A stretch of DNA of 64,000 nt from Verrucomicrobiaceae bacterium (GCA_016795485.1 JAEUHM010000004.1:1-64000); one strand, 5' to 3'. Positions 46,907-57,597 are shown, counted from the stretch's first letter. Notes: generated by a model not told the origin, from the sequence alone. Numbers and translations: made by a program.

Positions 46907-48400
46907 TCAGCGGATCTTTTTGTCTGGAAGTTCAGACTTGATGCCTTCGTCGAGTGGCATCTTATCGTTTTCAGGTGTGAGTCCGGTGGCCTTCATGGCC
47001 GCGAGCCACTCCTGATGAAGCTTGGCGATGTTCTCCTTCTGTGCCGGCTCGTTTATCAGGTTGCGAGTTTCGCCAGGGTCAGACTCTAGGTCGTAGAGCT
47101 CGGACATGTGTCTGGCTGGAGTGTTATCTCCGTGTGGATAATGAATGTATTTCCACTTCTCGGTGCGTAGAGCGCGCACGTTGGGCGTGTAAGGGAACTG
47201 CTTTTCGTAGTTGTAATGGTAATGCCAAGACTTTCGCCACTCATTGTCACTCCCGGTCTCAACAAGCTTTCTCCAACTGCGACCGTGAATGGAAGGAATG
47301 GGGTCAGCACCACAAACATCGAGCAAGCTGGGCGTCACATCCACCGTCAGCACTTGATTTTGGATCACTTTGCCGCTGGCTGAACCTGGTGTCCGGACGA
47401 TGATTGGAATACGAATGCTTGCCTCGTGTGCGGTACGCTTGTCCACCATGCCGTGTTCGCCTTCTAGCAATCCATTGTCACCCATGAAGACTACGATCGT
47501 GTTGTCCCACTGCCCGGTTTCTTCCAACCAGGAGCGCAAGCGGCCAAGAGAATCGTCCACACTCAGCACAGTGCCCCAATAGGCATGCACCATGTTCTCG
47601 AAGTCCTTCACGGCTTCTGGGCGATCATCCGGAAATTTCTTTCGCCACTCAAACAAGGGACCATAGATGCCGTGCCAGGTATAGAGGCGCTCTTTGATCC
47701 ACTTTGGCTTATCGTCCAGCGCGAATGCGGTGGCAGGGTAGGGGACTCGCACACTGTCAAACGCGTGCTCATATTTCGGTTCAGGGAAATAGAAGGAATG
47801 CGGCGCTTTTTGCCCGATCGTCATGCACCAAGGACTCTCTTTGTCCTGCTTCTTCAGCCAGTCGAGCGCCAAGTCGGTCACAACTGTCGTGTAGTAGCCT
47901 TTGATCAACTTTGATCCGCTGCCATGGATGTTGAACTCGGTATCAAAGTATTGTCCTTGGCCTTTGTGAGTGACGAAATGATCAAATCCAGGTCTGGGAG
48001 CATCATTGTTCTCTCCCATATGCCACTTTCCGATGTAAGCCGTCTTGTAACCAGCTTTTTGGAGTTGCTTGGGCAGCGTTGGTAGTTGATCTGGAAGCTC
48101 AGTGAAGTTGTTTGTGACCGTATGTTGATGAGCGTAGATGCCCGTCAAGATCGAGGCACGGCTGGGTGAGCAGAGGGAGGTAGTGCAGAACGCATTGGCA
48201 AAACGCACACCCTCGGAAGCTAGTTTATCGATCTGGGGAGTCTTGACGTGCTTGGAGCCGTAGCAACCCAGTGCATCTGGACGGAGATCGTCACAGAGAA
48301 TGAATAACACATTGGGTTTGCTGGCGGCATTCGCCGTGAAGGTGACGCCAAAAACCGCAGCAACGAGAAGCGCTGCCTTTTGGATAAAGCCTCTTGTCAT
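46907..48400 (-). CDS. Exported sulfatase (iduronate-2-sulfatase/N-sulfatase-like)
   Basis: 497 residues with signal peptide ([25 protein letters not shown]). The formylglycine motif is CSPSR ([15 protein letters not shown]), with metal-binding [13 protein letters not shown] and [14 protein letters not shown]; the C-terminal region matches the sulfatase DUF4976 tail ([13 protein letters not shown]). It is distinct from the 35022 sulfatase in substrate-region sequence. Twelve bp after the ThuA-like gene, so probably co-transcribed with it. Confidence 0.93.
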   Translation of the reverse strand: MTRGFIQKAALLVAAVFGVTFTANAASKPNVLFILCDDLRPDALGCYGSKHVKTPQIDKLASEGVRFANAFCTTSLCSPSRASILTGIYAHQHTVTNNFTELPDQLPTLPKQLQKAGYKTAYIGKWHMGENNDAPRPGFDHFVTHKGQGQYFDTEFNIHGSGSKLIKGYYTTVVTDLALDWLKKQDKESPWCMTIGQKAPHSFYFPEPKYEHAFDSVRVPYPATAFALDDKPKWIKERLYTWHGIYGPLFEWRKKFPDDRPEAVKDFENMVHAYWGTVLSVDDSLGRLRSWLEETGQWDNTIVVFMGDNGLLEGEHGMVDKRTAHEASIRIPIIVRTPGSASGKVIQNQVLTVDVTPSLLDVCGADPIPSIHGRSWRKLVETGSDNEWRKSWHYHYNYEKQFPYTPNVRALRTEKWKYIHYPHGDNTPARHMSELYDLESDPGETRNLINEPAQKENIAKLHQEWLAAMKATGLTPENDKMPLDEGIKSELPDKKIR

Positions 48401-48411
48401 CGTCGTGGAAT

Positions 48412-49425
48412 CTAGTGTTTGAGATCGGCAACCTTGACGCCCTTCTTGAAGCCGTCGAAACCATACATCGTGGGATTGTAGCCTTCCACGGCCACATCCG
48501 CCTTGGCTGGCACTTCAAGGCCAAGCAAGTGGTAGGCACCGTTGGTGACTAGACGCCGAAGTCCCTCGTTTTTGAGATCTGTTGCGGCACCCATCGTGGT
48601 GCAAAGGATCTTGTTCTTCGTGCCGCTGCCGTTATCTACTTCGCGTGTCCACACGATCGGCATCATAGGTGCGTTTACGTCTTGTTCTTGGCCGCCTTTG
48701 TTCTTTTTGCTGTAAATGGCGGGAGGTGTGTCTGCCGTCATTCCAGCTAGCACTTTGCCACGCATCAAGATTTTGGCGTCAGCAGGTGGTGCGGCCTCAT
48801 AAACATCGCTGTCGGCAAACACAGCCTCTACTCCGCGCAAGATTGGGCTCGCCGCGTTTGCTTCTTCCACCACTCCAAGGCAGCCTTCCTTCTTGTGTTT
48901 GCCCCAATGGCTCACCCAGGTTTCGCCAAGAATGTGGCGGCCAAATCCGCCGGGCCAGTTGCCCTTTGCCGTCCATGAATAGTCAGCGTATTTGCCGTCT
49001 TTGATGTTGAAGGCATGGGTGCTGGTCCGTAGCGCTATGATGGGTTTGCCGCTTTTCAGGTAGGCGTCGAACTTCGCCATTTTGTCATCCGGCCAATGGC
49101 GAAATCGGAGAAGCATGATCACTAGGTCAGCGCTGTCGAGTGCCTCGATGCCCTCCACGCTGTCGCCTTTGTTGGGATTGATCGTGCCGTCTTCACCTAT
49201 CGAGAAGAGGACGGTTGTTTTGAAGCCGTGCTTCTCTGCCAGGAGTTTGCCGAGCATAGGCAGAGCTTCCTCGCTGCGGTATTCCTCATCACCGGAGAGA
49301 AGGACAATGTGTTTACCGCCACCCGCACCATCTTTGGGGGTAAACGAGAGAACGTGTTCGTTTGCTGCAACAGCTTGGAGGCTTAGCGCGAGAGCGGTGA
49401 ATGTTGAGGCGATAAGGCGGTTCAT
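48412..49425 (-). CDS. Exported ThuA-like protein (class I glutamine-amidotransferase-like fold)
   Basis: 337 residues from ATG 49425, giving signal peptide [21 protein letters not shown]. The ThuA-like flavodoxin/GATase fold is indicated by [47 protein letters not shown] and [14 protein letters not shown]. ThuA proteins are linked to trehalose and sugar utilisation, and exported versions are widespread next to sulfatases and Gfo/Idh proteins in this phylum. The biochemical function is not established. Confidence 0.8.
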   Translation of the reverse strand: MNRLIASTFTALALSLQAVAANEHVLSFTPKDGAGGGKHIVLLSGDEEYRSEEALPMLGKLLAEKHGFKTTVLFSIGEDGTINPNKGDSVEGIEALDSADLVIMLLRFRHWPDDKMAKFDAYLKSGKPIIALRTSTHAFNIKDGKYADYSWTAKGNWPGGFGRHILGETWVSHWGKHKKEGCLGVVEEANAASPILRGVEAVFADSDVYEAAPPADAKILMRGKVLAGMTADTPPAIYSKKNKGGQEQDVNAPMMPIVWTREVDNGSGTKNKILCTTMGAATDLKNEGLRRLVTNGAYHLLGLEVPAKADVAVEGYNPTMYGFDGFKKGVKVADLKH

Positions 49426-49435
49426 GTTCAGTGGT

Positions 49436-50557
49436 CTATTCGTTGCGGAAAGTGTCGGAGGTGGCAAGCGGAGATGCTCCCAGTGCTTTTCGGCGTGCCG
49501 CGTGGTCCATCCGTTTGAACGTTTCCGCGCGGGCGAAAAATGCGTCCAGATCGCCTTTGCATTCGCGGATCAGTTTCTCAAAAGCTGGAACCAAGTCGTA
49601 ATAGGTGGACAGTGTGCAGAGGCGCGCGTTGTTCATTGGCACCTTGAACATCTTGTCATAGCGAGAATCACCAGCCCAACCGGCTCTGATGCGCAGATAA
49701 TCGTTCTTGATGGCTTCCATGGCTGCCTTTTTGGCACCCCTTTGCTGTTCGACTGGCAGTTTGCGGTTTGCTTCGTAGAGTTTCTGCAACTCAGGCCGTT
49801 TTGCGGTCAGCATGTGAATGATCTCTGCGTCTTTTTTCAGCGCGTCGTCATACTCGGTCAAATCGGACATCTTCTTTTGGGAGCGTAGCCATCGTCTGGC
49901 ACCTTCTTGGCCAACTGCCGTTGCCAGCGCTTCGTTGAACTCGGTATCGCCCGGTATGAATAGACGAATGTGAGTTAGTTCGTGAAAGAGTAACTCGGCG
50001 AGATCTGCTTCTTCCCGTCGGAGGAACGTATTGAGCACAGGATCGTCAAACCAACCGAGCGTCGAGTAGGCTTCCACTCCTCCGACGAGGACATCGTAGT
50101 CCTCGGCTTTCAGTTTTGCTGCGAGCGTCTTGGCGTCCTTCTCGCTGAAGAAGCCGCGATACTTGAGATTGCCCACGATGGGATACCACCAGCCCTTGGC
50201 TTCAATGTCAAACTCTGGGGCCGCATACACAACCCAGACTACGTAATCGCGGCCAAGGTCTGCATAGTGGTGATAAGTATCGCCTCCTGGCAGATGCAGA
50301 TGATTGGTCGCGAAATCACGCAGTTGCTGCACCAACTCAAGGCGCTGCCTGAGCTTTGGTTTAGTGTCGGACTTCTTCAGAACTTGATCAATTGGGTGCG
50401 ATTTGCGCCAGATCTCCATCTGACCTGACACCGCCTGCGTGTAATATTTGACCGTCCCACAAGACGCGAGCGCGCCGAACAAACAAATGGCGACTAGCGC
50501 ACGCAGAATGGTTTTGCGTGCTCTGCCCGACGGCGTTGTCGGCATTTGAGCAACCAT
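49436..50557 (-). CDS. Putative aminopeptidase lipoprotein (Aminopep family)
   Basis: 373 residues. A lipobox ALASC near residue 33 marks a lipoprotein (LFGALASCGTVKYY). The zinc motif HELTH (LLFHELTHIRLF) with downstream NEALATAVGQEGA identifies the putative aminopeptidase family PF10023. It should be anchored in a membrane facing the periplasm. It starts four bases before the stop of the isomerase-like gene and lies just upstream of the ThuA-like gene, suggesting a shared transcript. Confidence 0.88.
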   Translation of the reverse strand: MVAQMPTTPSGRARKTILRALVAICLFGALASCGTVKYYTQAVSGQMEIWRKSHPIDQVLKKSDTKPKLRQRLELVQQLRDFATNHLHLPGGDTYHHYADLGRDYVVWVVYAAPEFDIEAKGWWYPIVGNLKYRGFFSEKDAKTLAAKLKAEDYDVLVGGVEAYSTLGWFDDPVLNTFLRREEADLAELLFHELTHIRLFIPGDTEFNEALATAVGQEGARRWLRSQKKMSDLTEYDDALKKDAEIIHMLTAKRPELQKLYEANRKLPVEQQRGAKKAAMEAIKNDYLRIRAGWAGDSRYDKMFKVPMNNARLCTLSTYYDLVPAFEKLIRECKGDLDAFFARAETFKRMDHAARRKALGASPLATSDTFRNE

Positions 50558-50561
50558 GACG

Positions 50562-51443
50562 TTATTTCGCTGCCTTGCGTGCAGCAGTGATCCATTCCAC
50601 CCATTTGGCTTTTTCCGCTTGGAGCGCTGCTACAGCGTTGGCCGTAGGCGGCTTGTGACCTTCCAGAAGTATCCAGCCAGCATAGTCGGCATTCACCAAC
50701 AAGCTCGCCAGTTTGTCCCAAGGGTAGTCTGGCGCGCTGGTTTCACGCACATGCGTCGTTGCGCCCAGATAATCCTGCACTTTGGCGAAGTTGCTTTCGA
50801 TGCCGCCCTCCAGGTCTTGCTTGTTCGAGTTCCAGCACACTCGGACGTTGTCGCGATCTGCCATCTTCATGATTTGGGCGATGTGGCCGAGATCGCTCAC
50901 GCCACCATGCACTTCTAACCGAATCTGTTGGCCGAATCCGAGTGAGTAGTCTGCTAGTTCTGCGAGTGATTTTGCTATTTGCTCTAACGTCTTCTCCACT
51001 GGCACATCCTTGGGTAGCTGGTTGGGCTTTACCTTCACACCAGAGCCGCCCACATCATGGCTGAGTTTGATGTATTGCTTTGCGCCTTCGATGTTTTTCT
51101 TCACTTCCGCAGCATCTGGAGAGTGAAACTCCCAATTGCAGCCCATGCCAACCAACTCAATGCCCGCATCTGCAAATTGAGCGCGCACTTTGCTCCGTTG
51201 TTCGGCGTTAATGTCTGGATTGACGCCGTGGGCATGGTCGACTCGCAGTTCCACGCCGCGCACGTCTGCCTCATTCAAGTTTTGGATCAAGGTAGGCAGA
51301 TCCCACTTGGCACCCCACATGTAGGTGACTAGCCCATACTGGATGTTCTCACCCTTGTAGCTCAGGGCCGAGTCCTGAGCTCTCAGTGTGGCAGCCGCAG
51401 CCGCGCCGCTCAGGGTAGTGAAGAAATGTCGGCGTGTGTTCAT
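50562..51443 (-). CDS. Tat-exported xylose-isomerase-like TIM-barrel protein
   Basis: 293 residues from ATG 51443. The leader NTRRHFFTTLSGAAAAATLRA is twin-arginine-like. The AP endonuclease 2/xylose isomerase-like barrel shows YGLVTYMWGAKWDLPTLIQNL, GVELRVDHAHG, and the metal-site remnants CWNSNKQDLEGG and GWILLEGHKPP. Relatives are sugar-phosphate isomerases/epimerases; the export signal implies a periplasmic carbohydrate substrate. Confidence 0.85.
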   Translation of the reverse strand: MNTRRHFFTTLSGAAAAATLRAQDSALSYKGENIQYGLVTYMWGAKWDLPTLIQNLNEADVRGVELRVDHAHGVNPDINAEQRSKVRAQFADAGIELVGMGCNWEFHSPDAAEVKKNIEGAKQYIKLSHDVGGSGVKVKPNQLPKDVPVEKTLEQIAKSLAELADYSLGFGQQIRLEVHGGVSDLGHIAQIMKMADRDNVRVCWNSNKQDLEGGIESNFAKVQDYLGATTHVRETSAPDYPWDKLASLLVNADYAGWILLEGHKPPTANAVAALQAEKAKWVEWITAARKAAK

Positions 51444-51502
51444 AAGCGAGACGAAGAGTCTGAGACAAGACACTCTTCACTGCCAGCAACTTTCGAGGAA
51501 AA

Positions 51503-52990
51503 TCAGTTCGTGGGCATCGGAGCCGGTTTGGGCCGCGGCGAGCGCAAAACAACGTGTTTGGTGATTGGCTCTATGCGCTTTCCGTCCTTCCGGGTGCGTT
51601 CCAGCATGTAGGCCAGCTCCCAGCGTTCGACTTGGCCTAGAACTCCGTGCTCCCTGTTCCACTTTTTCACCAGATAGTCGGCAAGGTAACGTCTGTGGCG
51701 CTCGTGTTGGCTCATCCACAGGTTACAGAGATACTTTTGCCAACGTGAGTCCTTGTAGTCGGAGCTGGAGTGAGGGGGCTTCTGTTCAGTGGGTTCTTGG
51801 TGAGGTTTGAGAAGGTCGACTTCGGTTCCGTCTGTGAGTTTTGCTGCCAGCACGAACCATCCATCATCTAGCCAGGGGTAAGGGGCAAACATCGTCCAGA
51901 ACTGATCCACTCGGAGGGCATATCCGATGGGATTGGTCTCCTTGGGCAACCACTTCTCCCAGCGCTTAAATGCGGTGGTGCGAATGTTCCAGAGCGTGAT
52001 GTAGATGATACACAGCAAGCAGGCCGTGTCTCGTGTCCAACGTATCCAAGCGTTACCCAATGGGTTTGTTGCAACGGTAGGAGTGGATTTTCGACGGCTC
52101 CAAACATAAGACGGAATCGCTGCACACCATGCCGACGTCATTGCCCATGGAAAAGAGCCGATGTCCATCGTGACCGCGATGCCCAAGTGAAAACCAATGA
52201 ACAGGACTACGGCGATGGTACGGAACAGCCCAGTCCAAAATGGAATAAGCAGCAGTAGCGGGCCATAAAGCTCCAGCCAGACCGTGCATTGAGTGAGCGA
52301 GCGGCAGACTTCTGGGAAGAGACGAAGCCAAACGGCTGCCTGCCTTGCAAAGACGTCAGCATGCATCACCTGCCACACGGCTGTAAAGTCCTTGGTCCAG
52401 GTGTGATCGGTCTTGAGCAGGGCGGAGTAGAAGTAAATGCTTCCGATTTGAATCCAAAGGCACACCACGGGGAGTGCAGTCACCACCATGCTCGCTGGGC
52501 GGCCCTTCTTGAGCTGATCGATGGACCAAACGGTGCCAGTGGGCAGAAACATCATCCAGAAAAGCAACATGCGGATGGCCGGATCTGCCCCGTTGATGAT
52601 CATCGTGTTGCGTGTCTCCAAAGAGCCCCACAAGATCGTGGTGACCACCACCGCCGTTCGGCTGTGCCAGCCGAGCGTCATGGCCACACCGGCCAGCAGC
52701 CCTATGGCCAGCAGGAAATACTGCCAACTTGCTTCACCACTCCACTCGTGCAGCGACCACGCACCCGCACCGGGCCAGCAGGTGGCGTGCAGAAGTTGTC
52801 GAGGCAGTACCCCAGCATCCGTGTAGAAGACTTCAACATTCGTCCAGGAGACCACAAGATCGCTCACGACAACGATCCCCAAGGCGATGCGCAACAGCGC
52901 TAGACTGCGCAAGTCAGCAGTGGCCAGTGCGCGGTAGCCTGCGGCAATCCACGAGGCACCTTTTTTCAAGAGTTGGAGGAGAGGGGTCAA
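51503..52990 (-). CDS. HTTM-domain membrane protein (vitamin-K-carboxylase-like)
   Basis: 495 residues with several membrane helices (LRSLALLRIALGIVVVSDLVVSW, YFLLAIGLLAGVAMTLGW, ILWGSLETRNTMIINGADPAIRMLLFWMMFLP). The motif region around RNTMIINGAD and DQFWTMFAPYPWLDDGWFV places it in the HTTM family, homologous to gamma-glutamyl carboxylases. Bacterial members often lack known substrates; whether carboxylase residues are all present was not resolved by eye. Confidence 0.85.
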   Translation of the reverse strand: MTPLLQLLKKGASWIAAGYRALATADLRSLALLRIALGIVVVSDLVVSWTNVEVFYTDAGVLPRQLLHATCWPGAGAWSLHEWSGEASWQYFLLAIGLLAGVAMTLGWHSRTAVVVTTILWGSLETRNTMIINGADPAIRMLLFWMMFLPTGTVWSIDQLKKGRPASMVVTALPVVCLWIQIGSIYFYSALLKTDHTWTKDFTAVWQVMHADVFARQAAVWLRLFPEVCRSLTQCTVWLELYGPLLLLIPFWTGLFRTIAVVLFIGFHLGIAVTMDIGSFPWAMTSAWCAAIPSYVWSRRKSTPTVATNPLGNAWIRWTRDTACLLCIIYITLWNIRTTAFKRWEKWLPKETNPIGYALRVDQFWTMFAPYPWLDDGWFVLAAKLTDGTEVDLLKPHQEPTEQKPPHSSSDYKDSRWQKYLCNLWMSQHERHRRYLADYLVKKWNREHGVLGQVERWELAYMLERTRKDGKRIEPITKHVVLRSPRPKPAPMPTN

Positions 52991-53098
52991 AACCGGGCAG
53001 AATGATACACGGAATAATCTACCGGGCTATGCCGTCCTAGTGATGCACTGGCACACTCTTGCTTTTTCTAACTCTGGGGTGACCATGGCCCGCTTCTT

Positions 53099-53683
53099 AT
53101 GTTTTTCCGTTCCGTTGCCATTTTCTTCCTGCCAGTGCTTCTAGCGGGCTGTTTCAGCGCCCAAGTATCCCTCGACTACCTTCCTCGTCCTGGAATGCAT
53201 CTAACAGGGAAAAGCGAGATTGGGGTTGGTCATTTTTACGATAACCGTGGCGTCCCTCCGTTTTACCTTTGCACCTCTCGCAGTGCGCTAGGCACACCTT
53301 CTGAGCACGTTTTGCTCCGAGTCCCGGCGGATGAGGCGGTAAAGAACGCATTCCTTCACGCGCTGGAGTCGCGGGGCATGCTTGCAGACGGTCCCGATCA
53401 GAAATACTACCTCTCTGGCGAGGTGGAAGTGCTCCGAGCCAATATTGTGCAGAAGCCTTTCGCTGAGGCTGTGATCCGGCTGCATGTTTTGCAGACAGGG
53501 TCGGATAAGATGGTGTTCCGGCGCACCTATTCAGCCCAACGCGCTGCTGCGGGATTCATTTTCGGTTACGAGGACACCGTGCAGGTCATTCGAGAGCTCA
53601 CCTCTCGCACGTTGCAGGACGCGGTGGACAAGGCGCTGGATGATCCGGCTCTCCGTAGAGCCATTCGTGCTCGCAAATACTAG
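53099..53683 (+). CDS. Lipoprotein of unknown function (YajG-like)
   Basis: 194 residues. A lipobox LLAGC (MFFRSVAIFFLPVLLAGCFS) gives an 18-residue type II signal peptide. The mature part resembles YajG-type outer-membrane lipoproteins with an alternating beta pattern (YYLSGEVEVLRANIV, AEAVIRLHVLQTGSD). Convergent with the 53686 gene, leaving only two bases between the stops. Function unknown. Confidence 0.75.
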   Translation: MFFRSVAIFFLPVLLAGCFSAQVSLDYLPRPGMHLTGKSEIGVGHFYDNRGVPPFYLCTSRSALGTPSEHVLLRVPADEAVKNAFLHALESRGMLADGPDQKYYLSGEVEVLRANIVQKPFAEAVIRLHVLQTGSDKMVFRRTYSAQRAAAGFIFGYEDTVQVIRELTSRTLQDAVDKALDDPALRRAIRARKY

Positions 53684-53685
53684 GC

Positions 53686-55104
53686 TCACCAACGCTGAGC
53701 AGCTCCCAAACGTGCATCGGACAGATCTAGCCGATACATGAGCTGACAGCCCTCGTAGCGTGGCAATCCGCTGCCGCTTACGGCTCCGTCGAAGTAGATG
53801 ACCCGCCCTTTTTCCTCGGTGAGGAAGGGCCGCTGACACACTTTACGATAATCCATGCCCGCGAGAGTCACGATTCGCACCGCCTTGCCCCATGGCCCTT
53901 CGGGTTTGACCGATTCGGCATACCAAACTTCGTCCAATGCTGCTGAGGCGATCATCACCCAGCGTTGCCGGAACTCATTCCATTGCACGGAGCCAGTGGC
54001 GACTGGCACTGCGGTACCGCTCACCGCTTCTAACAGGCGAAAACGGGCCTGATTGGCACTGACCATCCCACCTGCGAGCAGCTCTACTTCATTGCTTGGC
54101 TCCATGGGGCCTCGCTCTGTCTGCCAGCGGTAGTCCTTGGCGTCAGCGTCCCACGTCAGTGCCTGGTAAAAAGACGGCGTGCGGATCGCTTCAAACGTTG
54201 CCGGCACTCTCACCGTGCAGAAGGGGCGGGCAAAGTAGAGCCATTCCTGCTCATGCTCCTTCACCTTCACGGCTCCGCCAGCGGGGAGCTGCCATTGATA
54301 CTCATCTCCTAGCACCACAATGCGGTCAAAGAGCCCTTCCTCATTTAGTTCTGCCAGTCCGTGCTCCACTTTGGCCGTGTCTTTGCCCTGGATGATGTAG
54401 TGCGCCACCAGTCGTGCATTTCCGTCCGCATCGGGCACGGATACCAGCCCATCTACGACTACCCACGGCGCACCGGGCACGGGTAACAGCGTCTGGGGCG
54501 CTGGTGTGGGGCTCCATTGCTCCATGGCTAGTGCGGAGGGCGGACTGGCCAGCCGCGATTTCGTTCCGGTGACAGCAAGGCGTTGTCCTGGGTGCGTCAT
54601 TTGCTCCGCTTCTTGCCACAGCCAACACACTTCACCCCGATGTAATTCCGTTAGGGCATTCGATTGCCTTGCTAGCGGTGGTGGCGTGTGCGCGGCGATT
54701 GCTATGTCTTTGCCCAGCGCCTTTGAGTCCCGATAAAGACCTGTCCCGGTCAGTCTTGCCATCCGCTCTGCCAGATCGGTGCGCATCATTTTGAGCACCA
54801 CCGTCCCACCGGCCTCCACCTTCACCTCCGTTCCGGAGAAACCGGCTGAGTCTTTGGGGTAAACATAACCCGGACTCACCGCCGTGAGATAAATGGGCTG
54901 CCCTTGCAGATCCGGTTCATCCACGCAGGCCCAGCCAGCGTTGTCCGTCACCCATGTGGCACCGTTGTTGGCGCTGAGCACCACCATCGGGATGCCTCGG
55001 CCGCTCGTCTCGTCCACCACTTGCACGCCCCACCCCGCGGCCCACGCCACCGCAGCTTGCAGCGTGCAAGCCAACATCACTGTGGTTGGAGTTCGGTATC
55101 GCAT
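53686..55104 (-). CDS. Exported protein of unknown function with an N-terminal beta-sandwich
   Basis: 472 residues from ATG 55104 with signal peptide MRYRTPTTVMLACTLQAAVAWA. The first mature domain (WGVQVVDETSGRGIPMVVLSANNGATWVTDNAGWACVDEP) resembles carboxypeptidase-regulatory-like (CarboxypepD_reg-type) sandwiches that decorate surface proteins. The rest has no recognised family; it contains repeated acidic-basic beta segments. The gene is divergent from the DUF1549 gene at 55232, with 127 bp between starts. Confidence 0.7.
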   Translation of the reverse strand: MRYRTPTTVMLACTLQAAVAWAAGWGVQVVDETSGRGIPMVVLSANNGATWVTDNAGWACVDEPDLQGQPIYLTAVSPGYVYPKDSAGFSGTEVKVEAGGTVVLKMMRTDLAERMARLTGTGLYRDSKALGKDIAIAAHTPPPLARQSNALTELHRGEVCWLWQEAEQMTHPGQRLAVTGTKSRLASPPSALAMEQWSPTPAPQTLLPVPGAPWVVVDGLVSVPDADGNARLVAHYIIQGKDTAKVEHGLAELNEEGLFDRIVVLGDEYQWQLPAGGAVKVKEHEQEWLYFARPFCTVRVPATFEAIRTPSFYQALTWDADAKDYRWQTERGPMEPSNEVELLAGGMVSANQARFRLLEAVSGTAVPVATGSVQWNEFRQRWVMIASAALDEVWYAESVKPEGPWGKAVRIVTLAGMDYRKVCQRPFLTEEKGRVIYFDGAVSGSGLPRYEGCQLMYRLDLSDARLGAAQRW

Positions 55105-55231
55105 CGGATGGGAAAGGGTCTGCGCGTTCCAGGGATTACCCCGTCTATTCAATTCGTGCGAAACAAAGCGCAAGTTCTATCGTTTCACGCCCCAGACTTG
55201 CCGTTTGGCAGTCGCTAACCCGCTTTTTCCC

Positions 55232-57424
55232 ATGAAAAACGTGCTCCTCATCTCTTCCTCGTTGCTCGCTCTCACTTTGGTGGCTCAGGCCACCTCTCCG
55301 CTGCCGGAGAGTCAGAAGATAGATCAACTCCTGGCCAAAGACTGGCAGAAGCATGGCGTTAGTGCCAATCCCCCAGCCTCTGATGATGTCCTCGTGCGCC
55401 GTCTCTACCTCGACATCACTGGCCGCATCCCCACCATCGAAGAAACCCGCTCCTTTGTGGAATCCAGGGACCCTGCCAAGCGCACGAAGCTCATCGACCG
55501 GCTCTTGGAGGGCGATGGCTACACCAGCCACATGTTCAACTACTTTGCCGATCTCCTTCGGCTGACGGACAACAACAAAGCCCGGCTCGCCTCCCAGGCT
55601 TATGAGGAGTGGCTCAAAAAGAAGCTCAAGGCCAACACCCCCTATGACCAACTGGTGCGAGACCTCCTCACCACGGAAGGGGCCGTGTGGGACAGCGGCG
55701 CCATTGGCTTCTACCTTCGGGACGAAAACAAGCTCGATCACCTTGCCTACACCGTGCAGGTCTTCCTTGGCACCCAGATCGTCTGTGCTCAGTGCCACAA
55801 TCACCCCTTCGACAAGTGGACCCAGATGGACTACTACCAGATGGCAGCCTTCACCTACGGTATGGACAATCGCCTCCGCGGAGGCGGTCTTGACAGCATC
55901 GTCAAAGGCAAAGAGAAGACCGTAGCGGCCACCATTCCTAAGCCAGACCTCACTGGGAAGACCCCCGAGGAGGCGAAGAAGCTCACCAAGCAGTACCGCA
56001 GTCAAGTAGCTGCCGCACGCAAGAAGACGGAGGTCGGCGGCCTTTCCAGAGACGATGCCCAGGAGGTGAAACGCGCCATGCAGGACGTCACCAAGCCTCT
56101 CCGCTACACCCAGATCGCCTGGAAGGATGATGCCCTGCCGAAGCTCCCAGACGACTACTCTTATTCCGATGCAAAGCCAGGCCAGCAAGTGCTGCCTCGC
56201 GCCATGTTTGGTCATGATGCGGAGGCTGGCCCCACAGAAAATCGCCTCCAGGCCTTTGCACGGTGGATGACCTCGCCAGAAAATCCCCGCTTCACCACCG
56301 TCATTGCCAACCGCATGTGGAAGTCGGCGTTCGGCCTCGGTCTCATTGAGCCTGTGGATGAGATGATGGACAGCACGGTCGCATCCAACCCGGAACTCAT
56401 GGACTACCTCACCCAGCTCATGATCGAGAAGAAATACTCGCTCAAGAGCTTCCTGCGCGTCCTTTACAACACAGACACTTATCAGCGCATGGCTAGCACT
56501 CAAGAGGTGGCCTTGGGAGAAACCTCCCGCTTCACAGGTCCGCTGCTGCGGCGCATGAGCGCGGAGCAGATTTGGGACTCGGTAGCCACGCTCGTCGCGG
56601 GCAACATCGACAGCACGGTAGAGGAGGACAACGTTCGCCTTCATCAGTATCTCGACGACTTACAGTTTTTTGTTAACACTGTGAAGACCAAGGGCGTGGA
56701 AGGTCTGGTGGAGATTTCAAAGAAGGTCAACGACCAGAACGATGCCAACCTCGCTGCCTTGGAAGAGAAGCGCAAAGCCCTAGTCGAGTCTGGCAAAGAG
56801 ACAGACGTTGCCCAAGCCAAGGCACTCGCCCAGGAGGCCAATCGCCTCCGCAGTCAGAAGTCCCGTGACATGTTGGTGGCGCTTCTTGGTGAGGAGCGCG
56901 CGGCTGAACTCCGGCGTGGTTACAACGAGAAAGCTCCCAGCCAGAACAAGCGCCCGCAGTTGAGCAAGGCAGAGATTCAGAAGCTCAAGAACCTCCCCAA
57001 AGATCAGCGCAAGTCCGCTATGGAGGCGCTTCAGCCCAAGACTAGCCTCAGTTTTAGTGCGCGCGCCTCTGAGCAGCCATCCCCGGCTCGTCCTGGCACC
57101 TTCTTGCGTACCTTTGGTCAGTCGGACCGCGAGGAGATCGACAACTTCAACCGCTCGGCAGCTATTCCGCAGGCGCTGGCCTTGTTGAACAGCCCCATCA
57201 TCACCACCCTCACCCGCGAGAGCTCGGTGTTGAGCAAGGCGCTGGAAGCTGCACCCACTGCGGAGAAGCGCGCCGCTCTCCTTTATGAAGCTCTCCTCAG
57301 CCGCAGACCCAATGCAGACGAGCAGCGGATATTGAGCCAGGTTTTGAAGGAGCGCGGTGACACAGCGTTGGAAGACATCGCCCACGCCTTGCTCACGGGC
57401 AGCCAGTTCCTCTTCATTCAGTAA
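55232..57424 (+). CDS. Exported DUF1549-DUF1553 protein
   Basis: 730 residues from ATG 55232 with signal peptide MKNVLLISSSLLALTLVAQA. DUF1549 (LVRRLYLDITGRIPTIEETR, CAQCHNHPFDKWTQMDYYQMAAF) and DUF1553 (TTVIANRMWKSAFGLGLIEPVDEM, YNTDTYQRM) are in the standard order. It lacks the LamG and PSCyt1 N-terminal additions of the paralogue at 606. The CxxCH motif suggests haem or metal binding. The DUF1501 partner usually downstream is absent. Confidence 0.92.
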   Translation: MKNVLLISSSLLALTLVAQATSPLPESQKIDQLLAKDWQKHGVSANPPASDDVLVRRLYLDITGRIPTIEETRSFVESRDPAKRTKLIDRLLEGDGYTSHMFNYFADLLRLTDNNKARLASQAYEEWLKKKLKANTPYDQLVRDLLTTEGAVWDSGAIGFYLRDENKLDHLAYTVQVFLGTQIVCAQCHNHPFDKWTQMDYYQMAAFTYGMDNRLRGGGLDSIVKGKEKTVAATIPKPDLTGKTPEEAKKLTKQYRSQVAAARKKTEVGGLSRDDAQEVKRAMQDVTKPLRYTQIAWKDDALPKLPDDYSYSDAKPGQQVLPRAMFGHDAEAGPTENRLQAFARWMTSPENPRFTTVIANRMWKSAFGLGLIEPVDEMMDSTVASNPELMDYLTQLMIEKKYSLKSFLRVLYNTDTYQRMASTQEVALGETSRFTGPLLRRMSAEQIWDSVATLVAGNIDSTVEEDNVRLHQYLDDLQFFVNTVKTKGVEGLVEISKKVNDQNDANLAALEEKRKALVESGKETDVAQAKALAQEANRLRSQKSRDMLVALLGEERAAELRRGYNEKAPSQNKRPQLSKAEIQKLKNLPKDQRKSAMEALQPKTSLSFSARASEQPSPARPGTFLRTFGQSDREEIDNFNRSAAIPQALALLNSPIITTLTRESSVLSKALEAAPTAEKRAALLYEALLSRRPNADEQRILSQVLKERGDTALEDIAHALLTGSQFLFIQ

Positions 57425-57430
57425 CTCAAC

Positions 57431-57460
57431 AGGGCCGGGGCATCTCCCGGCCCTACTTTT
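57431..57460 (+). terminator. Rho-independent terminator after the DUF1549 gene
   Basis: Perfect 9-bp stem AGGGCCGGG (57431-57439) and CCCGGCCCT (57446-57454) with a 6-base loop, followed by ACTTTT. Confidence 0.75.
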
Positions 57461-57597
57461 GCCCAGTCACAGCGGCTAGGGCACCGTTGGCTGAGTGCAT
57501 CCTGTCGCCAGGAGCGTGTGGTTTGCGCTCAAGAATCACTGTCAAGGGCTGGACACCTTCCAGGGCCTTCTTCATACTGCGTGCCCGACCACATTCT

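Noticed and set aside
55145-56644. 499-codon open frame opposite the DUF1549/DUF1553 gene
   Set aside because: Antisense shadow of a recognised gene; translation shows no domain or signal and starts without a plausible initiation region.
57461-57597. Possible SAM riboswitch upstream of metY
   Set aside because: I looked for the conserved SAM-I core and for pseudoknotted SAM-II-like patterns and found none; a covariance-model search would settle it.
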